Assembly (NCBI RefSeq): GCF_014229965.1
Contig: NZ_JABGBW010000014.1
Span: 1 to 32,265, forward strand
Direction of reading: 5' to 3'
Source of the DNA: Peptostreptococcus canis
GTDB lineage: Bacteria; Bacillota; Clostridia; Peptostreptococcales; Peptostreptococcaceae
Length of the DNA stretch: 32,265 nucleotides
In this document: in pieces, positions 25,341-32,265 of the stretch
Numbering within the stretch: position 1 is the first letter of the stretch
Layout: the number at the start of each line of letters is the position of its first letter
The notes under the pieces: generated by a model
Told to the model about the DNA's origin: nothing
Database searches by the model: none
What the model saw: only the letters and a program-made list of their open reading frames with translations
Translations under genes and position numbers: made by a program

Positions 25341-26157
25341 TTTTTTAAAAATATTCAAATATAATTTTTATATGAATAGAGGTTTATTTTTTATTCTCAA
25401 TATTATGGGATTGACTGCTTCGATTATATTTTTTATATTTTCTTCATTTAGTTTTAAAATGAATATATCAAGTTCTATAGCTGACTACAATATCAAAGGG
25501 TATAGCATGCTTGGTACAGAAGTTAAATTTATGAGTATTAATATTATAGCTTTAATATTAATTATTGCCATCTATGTAATATTATCAATATACAAAAGGA
25601 TATATAATGATGATGGCTCTATGTATGTTATGCTTCAATTACCTGTAAATAAAAATAATCATTTATTATCTATATTTGCTGAATCAATTATTTTTACTGC
25701 AGTTCAGTATATATTTTGTATTTTGATGATATTTGCTACCTACAAAGTTGCCTGCTATTTTTATAATGCAAACATATCACTTTTTAACGGTAGTTATGAG
25801 GCGGATGTATTAAAAAATTTTAAAAGTTATGCAGCACATTTAAGTTTGTCATTTGTAGAATTTGATGTTTTAGGTTCGTTGTACAGAATGACAATAACTA
25901 CTATTGGATTAGTCTCATTTACAATGTTTATATTGATTAATTTTTATAAATTTGGGAAAAAAACAATTGTCATTTTTATAATAGCCGGTTTATTATTGAT
26001 ATTTATTGAAATGAACTATTCGATCTCAATTATATATCATATTTTAATTTGTATGATAGATAGTGTTAATATTCAAAACTTGATAAATTCTTTAGCGATA
26101 ATAGCTGTTACTTTCGCCTATTCATCATATTTCTTTAGTAGAAGAATTGATTTTTAG
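25333..26157 (+). CDS. ABC transporter membrane protein 1
   Basis: This 274-residue, very hydrophobic protein has about six predicted membrane segments: near residues 15-38, 70-90, 110-135, 190-210, 218-235 and 250-268, separated by short polar loops. There is no ATPase motif. ATG 25333 follows GAGAGGTG and overlaps the ATPase gene by eight bases, and the next gene's ribosome binding site follows its stop directly. The layout is that of permeases in GntR-linked ABC operons. Sequence-level similarity to a named family was not recognised. Confidence 0.8.
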   Translation: MNNFLKIFKYNFYMNRGLFFILNIMGLTASIIFFIFSSFSFKMNISSSIADYNIKGYSMLGTEVKFMSINIIALILIIAIYVILSIYKRIYNDDGSMYVMLQLPVNKNNHLLSIFAESIIFTAVQYIFCILMIFATYKVACYFYNANISLFNGSYEADVLKNFKSYAAHLSLSFVEFDVLGSLYRMTITTIGLVSFTMFILINFYKFGKKTIVIFIIAGLLLIFIEMNYSISIIYHILICMIDSVNIQNLINSLAIIAVTFAYSSYFFSRRIDF

Positions 26158-26167
26158 GAGGTGCTTT

Positions 26168-27046
26168 ATGATAGATATTTTAAGATTATATTATTATGAA
26201 ATGGAAAAAAATAGGAAAAAGTTTATAATAATTTCAGTAGCAGTATTAATAATGATATTTTCGCTTTCTTATATTATGCTTGTTGATACATTTAACTATC
26301 TCTCAATACCAAATAATATAAAAATTTTTGGAGAATTTTCAAAGCATTCATCTGAAAATATCGGACTATCCGAATTAATAAAAAATTATTCAAAAGATAG
26401 AATAAGTATAAAAACGTATATAGAGCTGGGAATGGAATTTTATTTTGCGTTAGGAACTTTAATTTCAATATTGATGTCATTTGATATTGTGATGAAAAAT
26501 TATAGAAAAAAGAATCAAAGCTACTATATTGAATCAATGTTGCCAATCGGTATATGGAAGACAAAAATAGCAAAAATTCTGTGTGGTTACAGTTTATATG
26601 TTTTTTTTATAAGTATGTCTTTAATAGGAATGATGCTACTAGACAAGATTATGGGAATGGCATTTTCGGATATATATATTGCCGATGTGTGTGGAAAAAG
26701 CTTTGATAATCCTTTTGTACCTGGTGAATTTTTAAATAATGTTTTATTTATGTTTGCTTTTGTATTGACTTGTATAGTTGGAACACAGTTTTTGACGAGT
26801 GTACTTTTTACGGATTATAAAAGGGGAAGCAATTACAAAAGAATATCTTTTTTTATAGTATTGCCAATATGTATTTTCTTGATGACTCTTCTTATAATCG
26901 TTTTAGTGTTTGTGCCTGAATATGCAGTTTATACATCAAAATTGAATATAAAGCTAATAGTTCTCATTATTCTGACTTTTATATCGGGTGGCATGTTTGT
27001 AGCTGATGTTAAAATTACTAAAAAAAGATTGAAAGGAGGGCTATAA
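26168..27046 (+). CDS. ABC transporter membrane protein 2
   Basis: The start is ATG 26168 after AGGAGGTG (26156-26163); a TTG at 26147 lies within the preceding gene. The product has 292 residues with a hydrophobic segment at ~20-40, an external-looking loop to ~75, then about five more membrane segments ending at ~280. The pattern resembles ABC-2-type permeases (FDIVMKNYRKKNQSYYIESMLPIGIWKTKIAKIL in the first cytoplasmic loop). It may pair with the preceding protein as a heterodimeric permease. The following gene starts after one base. Confidence 0.8.
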   Translation: MIDILRLYYYEMEKNRKKFIIISVAVLIMIFSLSYIMLVDTFNYLSIPNNIKIFGEFSKHSSENIGLSELIKNYSKDRISIKTYIELGMEFYFALGTLISILMSFDIVMKNYRKKNQSYYIESMLPIGIWKTKIAKILCGYSLYVFFISMSLIGMMLLDKIMGMAFSDIYIADVCGKSFDNPFVPGEFLNNVLFMFAFVLTCIVGTQFLTSVLFTDYKRGSNYKRISFFIVLPICIFLMTLLIIVLVFVPEYAVYTSKLNIKLIVLIILTFISGGMFVADVKITKKRLKGGL

Positions 27047-27047
27047 A

Positions 27048-28514
27048 ATGAAAAAATCTCTTAAAAGAGGTATTGCTATATTTATAGGCATCCTATTTAT
27101 TTTTTCGATAAGTATTTATAATTTTACAGCAAAATATAAGCAAGAAATAAAATTGAAGACAATATATGGGGAAGCTAAGGAAATTGATAATATAAATATA
27201 GGATATTTAAATTTTTCAAAATATACTCATGATGATGACTATCCTATAGAAAATCAATTCAAAAAAAATCCTCCTGTTGTAAAGTTATTTAGAAGTGGCA
27301 AAAAAATGGATACTCCTAAAACGATATTTAGGAATAATAAACCGGTTTTTGAAATAAATGGGGAAATTTATACTGGTAAGGAAACGGATAGCGGAGAAAA
27401 TATATATATTAATGGACAAGGAGATGAAAGTGAACATATTGATGGTGCGGATCCAAAAGATGTTTATATAAGTATTAAGGAAGAAAAAATATTAGAAGAA
27501 AATAATAACTATTTTATAAGGATAGATAGAGACTCTGATTTATATAAAGAAATAAGAGATTACAATAAAAATAATACCAGTTTATTATCATTTGACAGAG
27601 TAGATGATAAATTATATATTTTATTAAAAGTTGAAAACACAAATGAAATAGACACAGTAAAAAATAACATACAGATAAAATATCGAAAAGAAAAAGATAA
27701 TAAAAAGATAGATTTTAAAGTTCCTGATTTAAAGGTGAAGGTTCATTTAATTGAATATAATTTAAATAGCAAAAAATATATGGAGAAATCCAGTTTTGAG
27801 TTTTCTGAAAAAATTAATATTGATTTTAAAATTGCTGATCCGGAGGAGTATTATCAGGAGTTCAAGACTGTATTACCATTTTTATATAAAGATAAATACA
27901 TTATTTTTACAAAAATAAATAATAAAAAGATTGCAAAGATTATAAATATAAAAGATGGGAATATAGTATCTAAAGAAGTAGAGGACAAGGATAATTTAGA
28001 TATTATATTCAATAATATTGACACATTACTACACCCATTATATATGTCTTATGATGAACAAAAAGATGCAGTTTTTGTAGTAGCAAAAGACGAAAATATG
28101 AAGAAACTTTTTTATATGTATATAAAAGAGAAAAATGGCGAGATATATATGGATAAGAAGTACATAGATATACGAACAGGTAATGAAATGTATAACATAA
28201 AAAAAGATGGAACATTGGTGGATGATAATAAAGATGACTATAATGAAACAGAATTTGATGAAGAATCCATAAAATATTTTATGAGAACGTATACTGATTT
28301 TGATGTTTCCAGACATAGTAATAAACTTGTTATTCTAAAAAAAGACGATTTCACAATAGGTGAATATAGAGAAAATCAATACATGAATAGCATTGTGCGA
28401 AATGATTTGATTATATATGATTTAAATAAAGAAAATATATTATATATTGGAAGATTTGAATTGAATCCGCATTTAAATAAATTTGTCATTTTGGAAAAAC
28501 TGAATAATAAGTAA
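27048..28514 (+). CDS. Membrane-anchored extracytoplasmic protein of the GntR-ABC operon
   Basis: The 488-residue protein has a basic start (MKKSLKRG), a single hydrophobic segment at ~9-27 and then a long polar, charged region expected outside the membrane. There is no lipobox cysteine, so this is a signal anchor and not a lipoprotein. The exterior part is rich in Lys, Asp, Glu and Asn and in YIxxDKKYIxI-like strands, suggesting a beta-rich fold; no known domain is recognised. AAAGGAGGG precedes ATG 27048, one base after the second permease, so it belongs to the operon. It could be a sensor or accessory subunit of the transporter. A long hairpin terminator follows. Confidence 0.75.
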   Translation: MKKSLKRGIAIFIGILFIFSISIYNFTAKYKQEIKLKTIYGEAKEIDNINIGYLNFSKYTHDDDYPIENQFKKNPPVVKLFRSGKKMDTPKTIFRNNKPVFEINGEIYTGKETDSGENIYINGQGDESEHIDGADPKDVYISIKEEKILEENNNYFIRIDRDSDLYKEIRDYNKNNTSLLSFDRVDDKLYILLKVENTNEIDTVKNNIQIKYRKEKDNKKIDFKVPDLKVKVHLIEYNLNSKKYMEKSSFEFSEKINIDFKIADPEEYYQEFKTVLPFLYKDKYIIFTKINNKKIAKIINIKDGNIVSKEVEDKDNLDIIFNNIDTLLHPLYMSYDEQKDAVFVVAKDENMKKLFYMYIKEKNGEIYMDKKYIDIRTGNEMYNIKKDGTLVDDNKDDYNETEFDEESIKYFMRTYTDFDVSRHSNKLVILKKDDFTIGEYRENQYMNSIVRNDLIIYDLNKENILYIGRFELNPHLNKFVILEKLNNK

Positions 28515-28521
28515 AGAATTA

Positions 28522-28599
28522 GGCAATTATTTTCTTGAAACATGTACTAATAAAAAACATTAAATAGTACAAGTTTAATAGAGAATAATTGTCTTTTTT
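28522..28599 (+). terminator. Long hairpin terminator of the GntR-ABC operon
   Basis: The outer stem GGCAATTATTTTC (28522-28534) pairs with GAGAATAATTGTC (28581-28593). An inner stem, including TGTACTA (28543-28549) with TAGTACA (28565-28571), continues it to about 28 paired bases with a 15-base loop. Six Ts (28594-28599) follow. Confidence 0.85.
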
Positions 28600-28601
28600 G
28601 A

Positions 28602-28607
28602 TATAAT
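28602..28607 (+). promoter_or_regulatory. -10 box for the LOG-family gene
   Basis: A perfect TATAAT lies 21 bases before the GTG start at 28629, just after the terminator T-run. No good -35 is found at 17 bp, since that position falls in the terminator stem, so the promoter is uncertain. Confidence 0.3.
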
Positions 28608-28628
28608 ATAAATCAGGTGGTGGTATAT

Positions 28629-29198
28629 GTGAATATAACTGTGTATTGTGGTGCAAATATAGGTAATAATAATATTTATGAAAAAGCCACAATAAAATTG
28701 GGGAAATGGATTGCATCTAATAATAATACTTTAATATATGGGGGGTCTAAATCAGGATTAATGGATGTTCTTGCTAGCGTTGTAATGAAAAATGGAGGCA
28801 AAGCTATTGGTGTAATTCCCAAATTTTTAATGGAAATAGAGCTTGCTCATGAAGGATTGACACAACTTATTAAGGTTGAAGATATGTCTAGTAGAAAAAA
28901 GAAAATGGTGGAATTAGGAGATGTATATATTGCATTGCCCGGTGGACCGGGAACATTAGAAGAAATTTCTGAAGTTATATCATGGTCAAGGTTAGGAAAA
29001 AATAATAATCCTTGTATATTATTTAATGAAAATAATTACTATGATAATTTAAAACATCAGTATGATCTTATGGTTAAAGAAGGATTTTTATCACAAGATG
29101 GCAGGGATAGAATTTTGTTTTCCAATGATTTAAATGAGATTGATAATTTTATAAAGAACTATAAGATTCCTGAAATTAGAAAATATGATAGAAAATAA
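28629..29198 (+). CDS. LOG-family nucleotide 5'-monophosphate phosphoribohydrolase-like protein (TIGR00730)
   Basis: The start is GTG 28629, six bases after AGGTGGTG (28615-28622), giving the family N-terminus MNITVYCGAN; an upstream GTG at 28617 overlaps the site. The 189-residue protein has YGGSKSGLMD (37-46), SRKKKM (88-93) and the diagnostic PGGPGTLEE (104-112). LOG proteins split nucleotide monophosphates to base plus ribose-5-phosphate, and are cytokinin-activating enzymes in plants. They are often mislabelled lysine decarboxylases. Its bacterial role is probably nucleotide salvage or housekeeping. It appears to be a single gene. Confidence 0.9.
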   Translation: MNITVYCGANIGNNNIYEKATIKLGKWIASNNNTLIYGGSKSGLMDVLASVVMKNGGKAIGVIPKFLMEIELAHEGLTQLIKVEDMSSRKKKMVELGDVYIALPGGPGTLEEISEVISWSRLGKNNNPCILFNENNYYDNLKHQYDLMVKEGFLSQDGRDRILFSNDLNEIDNFIKNYKIPEIRKYDRK

Positions 29199-29227
29199 GC
29201 ACTTTTTAATATTTATGTAAAGTATAT

Positions 29228-29256
29228 TTGAAGATTTTGTGATTTATTAGTATAAT
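29228..29256 (+). promoter_or_regulatory. Promoter of nrnA-truB-ribF
   Basis: TTGAAG (29228-29233) and perfect TATAAT (29251-29256) are spaced 17 bp, about 55 bases before ATG 29312. Confidence 0.65.
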
Positions 29257-29311
29257 AAATGGTGTTGGTTTTATTGATACCATCTATATTTTGGAAATAT
29301 ATGGAGGAATT

Positions 29312-30298
29312 ATGATTAGGTTTTTAGATGAAATAGATAAAATAATAGATTATATTTTAAGAAATGACAGATTTATAGTTACTTCACACATAAATCCGGA
29401 TGGCGATAATATAGGATCTTCAATAGCAATATATGAGTTTATCGCAGGTCTTGGAAAAGACGTGAAATATGTATTAGACGATGATTATCCGACAAATCTT
29501 AAATTTTTACTCGATGAAAAAATTAAAAATAAATCAAATGATATATTAGATAGAGGTCAAACAATTATAGCTTTAGATTCCGGAGACTATTCAAGAATTT
29601 GTATAGATAACGATATATTAGAAAAAGCAACTGAAATAATATGCATCGATCATCATATGACTAACGGAGAATATAGTAATTACAAATACATAGATACAAA
29701 AGCATCTTCAACATGTGAATTAGTATATAATTTAATTAAAAGATATGAAGAAAGATTTGAGAAGATGATAATATCTGAAAAAATTGCAACATCACTTTAT
29801 ACCGGACTTATAACAGATACCGGTAATTTTCAATATTCAAACACAGAGGTTTCATCTTTTATAATGGCAGCGGATTTAATGACTAGAAATGCTGATAAAA
29901 ATAAAGTTATTCAGAATATTTTTCAAAGCAATACATTAAAATTTTATAAAATACTTGGTGAATCACTATCAAAAATGGAAGTTATTGATGAAAAAATATC
30001 CATTATAATAGTTACAAATGAAATGCTTTTGAAAAATCAAGTAGCATATGATGACATAGATGCGATAACTCCTTATTCGAGGGATATAGAAGGAGTAGAG
30101 TTGGGAATTTTTATTAAAGAGAAATCTGTTGGGGAAATTAAAGTCAGTTTAAGGTCCAAAAACTATGTTGATTGCACAAAGATTGCAAAAGCATTTGGTG
30201 GAGGAGGTCACATAAGAGCTTCTGGATGCACAATAACGGATGTTTCTGTGGATGAAGCGAGAGAAATGCTTATAGCAGAATCTAAAAAACATATATAG
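29312..30298 (+). CDS. nrnA: DHH-family oligoribonuclease / 3'-phosphoadenosine 5'-phosphate phosphatase
   Basis: The start is ATG 29312, four bases after GGAGG (29303-29307), in preference to a TTG at 29291; the protein has 328 residues. NrnA degrades short RNAs and dephosphorylates pAp. The DHH phosphoesterase motifs are present: SHINPDGDNIGSS, ALDSGDYS, CIDHHMTN and a TDTGNFQYSN segment. The C-terminal DHHA1 domain carries GGGGHIRASG. All metal-binding residues appear intact. It heads an operon with truB (22 bp gap) and ribF, a combination common in Firmicutes. Confidence 0.93.
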   Translation: MIRFLDEIDKIIDYILRNDRFIVTSHINPDGDNIGSSIAIYEFIAGLGKDVKYVLDDDYPTNLKFLLDEKIKNKSNDILDRGQTIIALDSGDYSRICIDNDILEKATEIICIDHHMTNGEYSNYKYIDTKASSTCELVYNLIKRYEERFEKMIISEKIATSLYTGLITDTGNFQYSNTEVSSFIMAADLMTRNADKNKVIQNIFQSNTLKFYKILGESLSKMEVIDEKISIIIVTNEMLLKNQVAYDDIDAITPYSRDIEGVELGIFIKEKSVGEIKVSLRSKNYVDCTKIAKAFGGGGHIRASGCTITDVSVDEAREMLIAESKKHI

Positions 30299-30320
30299 GA
30301 ATCTGGAAAGGTATTAATGA

Positions 30321-31235
30321 ATGGATAGAATATTTAATATAAATAAGCCTGAGGGTATGACTTCACATGATGTTGTCTATAAAGTCAGGAAAATTTTAGG
30401 TATAAAGAAAGTCGGACATACAGGAACTCTTGATCCTGATGCTATCGGTGTTTTGCCAATTTGTGTTGGCAGAGCTACAAAAGTCAGTGATTTGATATTG
30501 AACAAAGATAAAGAGTATGAATGTGAAATGATACTGGGAATTGAAACTGATACATATGACTCTTCCGGAAAAGTGATATTTGAAAAAGAAATAAAAGGCA
30601 TAACCGAAGAGGACGTAAAAAAAGCTTTGCTATCTCAAATTGGTGAAATAGACCAATATCCTCCTATATACTCGGCTTTGAAAATCAATGGAGAGAAGAT
30701 GTGTGATATAGCAAGAAGTGGTAGGGCTGATGAAATAATTGTTAATCCTAGAAGAATTGAGATAAAAAATATAGAAATATTATCTATTGACTTGCCCAAA
30801 GTTTTGTTTAAGGTTGAATGTAGTAAGGGTACATATATAAGGAGTATTTGTCATGATGTTGGGGCGGATTTAGAAATAGGAGCTCACATGACATATTTAA
30901 AGAGAATTAAAAGTGGTATATTTGAATATGATAATACCATAACCTTGCAAGAACTAGAAAAATATAAACAAGAAAACAGATTGATAGAACATAGTTTTTC
31001 AATAGAGGAAACTTTATCTGAATTTCCGTATTTAATTTTAAATAATAATGCGGTTAAATATTATTCAAATGGTGGTGTAATTGAATCAAATAGATTTATA
31101 GACGGTGATTATTCTGAGAAAAGCAAAAGAGTAAGGGTTTATACCCCTGATAGAGATTTTATAGGTATAGGTATTTTGAATAAGGATAATGATAAACTAT
31201 GGGTTAAAAGTGAAAAAATATTTAGGTTAGGATAA
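30321..31235 (+). CDS. truB: tRNA pseudouridine-55 synthase
   Basis: TruB converts U55 of the tRNA T-loop to pseudouridine. The 304-residue protein has the family N-terminus (INKPEGMTSHDVV), the catalytic Asp D38 in GHTGTLDPDAIGVLP, YPPIYSALKINGEK and the CSKGTYIRSICHD motif. The C-terminal ~80 residues are a PUA-like domain. AAAGG at 30307-30311 lies nine bases upstream of ATG 30321. The gene sits between nrnA and ribF. Confidence 0.95.
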   Translation: MDRIFNINKPEGMTSHDVVYKVRKILGIKKVGHTGTLDPDAIGVLPICVGRATKVSDLILNKDKEYECEMILGIETDTYDSSGKVIFEKEIKGITEEDVKKALLSQIGEIDQYPPIYSALKINGEKMCDIARSGRADEIIVNPRRIEIKNIEILSIDLPKVLFKVECSKGTYIRSICHDVGADLEIGAHMTYLKRIKSGIFEYDNTITLQELEKYKQENRLIEHSFSIEETLSEFPYLILNNNAVKYYSNGGVIESNRFIDGDYSEKSKRVRVYTPDRDFIGIGILNKDNDKLWVKSEKIFRLG

Positions 31236-31245
31236 TGGTGGTATA

Positions 31246-32178
31246 ATGTTAGTTTTTAATAATATTGATGAAATAGATATTTCTTGTGATACTTGTGTTA
31301 CTATTGGGAATTTCGATGGTGTGCATAAGGGGCATCAAACGCTTATGAAAAAAGCTATAGAGTATTCAAAATTGAATAATCTAAAAAGTGTAGTTTTTAC
31401 ATTTGCTAATCATCCGGTAAATTATTTTAAACCTGGATATGTTAAAAATATTATTACGTATGATGAGAAAAAAACTTTATTAGAAGACTTGGGTGTTGAT
31501 GTTTTAGTGAATATACCATTTGGGGTGGAAATGACTGAAATATCAGCGGAGGATTATGTACAGAATATACTTATTGATAAACTTCACGTGAAAAAACTTA
31601 TAGTAGGTCATGATTTCACCTTTGCCAGAAAAAGAGAGGGAAATGTCGAAGTTCTTAAAAAACTAAGTACTGAAAAAGGCTTTGAACTGGAGATAGTAAC
31701 TCCAGTATTAGTTGATGGGAAAAGAGTGAGTTCTACTGATATAAGAGCAATGATAGCGGAAGGGGATGTGTCCGGAGCTGAGAAACTTCTGGGAAGATAT
31801 TTTGCAGTGGAAGGGATAGTAATAAGAGCAAGACAGATTGGAAGAACAATTGGTTTTCCGACTGCAAATTTAGATGTTGATAAGAATATGGTCATACCTC
31901 AAAAGGGAATTTACGCCACTATTGCAAAGATTGATAATAGGGTATTTTGTGGTGCTACAAGTATAGGTACTAATCCAACTGTAAATGGAAAAGGTCTTAG
32001 TATAGAAACATATATTTTGGATTTTGACGAAGATATTTACGATCAAAGGCTTAGAATTGAATTTGTAGAGCGAATGAGAGATGAAATAAAATTTGATAGT
32101 GTAGAAGGTTTAAAAGAGCAATTGACAGAAGATGTTGAATATGTTAGAAAAAACTATGTAAGACACTGTCAACCGTAA
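31246..32178 (+). CDS. ribF: Bifunctional riboflavin kinase / FAD synthetase
   Basis: RibF makes FMN from riboflavin and then FAD. The 310-residue protein has the N-terminal adenylyltransferase domain with TIGNFDGVHKGHQTL, VGHDFTFARKREG and VSSTDIRAMIAEGDVSGAEKLLGR. The C-terminal kinase domain has GRTIGFPTANLDV and TSIGTNPTVNG. Both are complete. ATG 31246 lies 10 bp after truB, after GGTGG. It is the last gene of the operon, followed by a terminator. No FMN riboswitch is expected or seen, since the gene is internal to the operon. Confidence 0.95.
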   Translation: MLVFNNIDEIDISCDTCVTIGNFDGVHKGHQTLMKKAIEYSKLNNLKSVVFTFANHPVNYFKPGYVKNIITYDEKKTLLEDLGVDVLVNIPFGVEMTEISAEDYVQNILIDKLHVKKLIVGHDFTFARKREGNVEVLKKLSTEKGFELEIVTPVLVDGKRVSSTDIRAMIAEGDVSGAEKLLGRYFAVEGIVIRARQIGRTIGFPTANLDVDKNMVIPQKGIYATIAKIDNRVFCGATSIGTNPTVNGKGLSIETYILDFDEDIYDQRLRIEFVERMRDEIKFDSVEGLKEQLTEDVEYVRKNYVRHCQP

Positions 32179-32209
32179 ATGAAAATGTCCCAAAAATTTT
32201 TAAACATTA

Positions 32210-32233
32210 GCACTGGTTTTCCAGTGCTTTTTT
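32210..32233 (+). terminator. Rho-independent terminator after ribF
   Basis: GCACTGG (32210-32216) and CCAGTGC (32221-32227) form a perfect 7-bp stem with a TTTT loop, followed by six Ts (32228-32233). Confidence 0.92.
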
Positions 32234-32265
32234 GCTATTTGGATATGCCGTGCACCCCAACAAGA

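Noticed and set aside
28009-28316. Two minus-strand reading frames of 68 and 92 codons
   Set aside because: They are antisense to the membrane-anchored protein gene and rich in Phe, Ile and Tyr, as expected from AT-rich antisense DNA; no ribosome binding site.
1-32265. CRISPR arrays, tRNA or rRNA genes, complete insertion sequences
   Set aside because: No regularly spaced repeats, tRNA-like cloverleaf segments, rRNA-like GC-rich stretches or transposase reading frames were seen by eye.

Overview
The window is AT-rich chromosomal DNA. Strong AGGAGG-type ribosome binding sites, TTGACA/TATAAT promoters and U-tract hairpin terminators mark it as a low-GC Gram-positive bacterium. A glgC-glgD pair, a Mrp/NBP35 protein and a DHH-truB-ribF block suggest an anaerobic clostridial or Tissierellia-like lineage. 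No genus can be named from the sequence alone. Most of the window reads as a stable, vertically inherited chromosome. Possible accessory spots are the truncated AP2 gene at the left edge and perhaps the ABC systems.

Layout: (1) 1-526, the 3' end of a cysteine-rich AP2-domain gene of mobile-element type. (2) 848-4304, two overlapping genes for a heterodimeric ABC exporter. (3) 4512-7915, minus strand: a cytoplasmic GH13 alpha-glucan hydrolase followed by malQ, with its own promoter. (4) 8282-16478, plus strand: glgB-glgC-glgD-glgA-glgP, a full glycogen synthesis and mobilisation operon diverging from (3). GlgC/GlgD make ADP-glucose, GlgA elongates, GlgB branches, GlgP phosphorolyses, and MalQ plus the GH13 enzyme trim the leftover maltodextrins. 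(5) 16659-18908, a two-gene unit: a RelA/SpoT-domain protein with a long uncharacterised C-terminal half, and a MoaA-like protein that has lost every cluster-binding cysteine. (6) 19037-24066, a Na/Pi cotransporter, adenosine deaminase with overlapping mrp, a small minus-strand protein, a Nudix hydrolase and a GIY-YIG protein. (7) 24230-28514, a YtrA-type GntR regulator, ABC ATPase, two membrane proteins and a membrane-anchored extracytoplasmic protein. This operon is headed by a consensus promoter carrying three tandem palindromic operators. (8) 28629-32178, a LOG-family gene, then nrnA-truB-ribF.

The most unusual item is unit (5). Both proteins belong to families that bind guanine nucleotides, and both depart from family signatures at positions needed for, or close to, catalysis. 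The MoaA-like protein cannot be a normal radical SAM enzyme, because all six iron-sulfur ligands are substituted while the rest of the fold motifs survive. It is the best candidate here for an undescribed system.

Limits: all family calls are from motifs read by eye. No database search, structure prediction or folding program was run.
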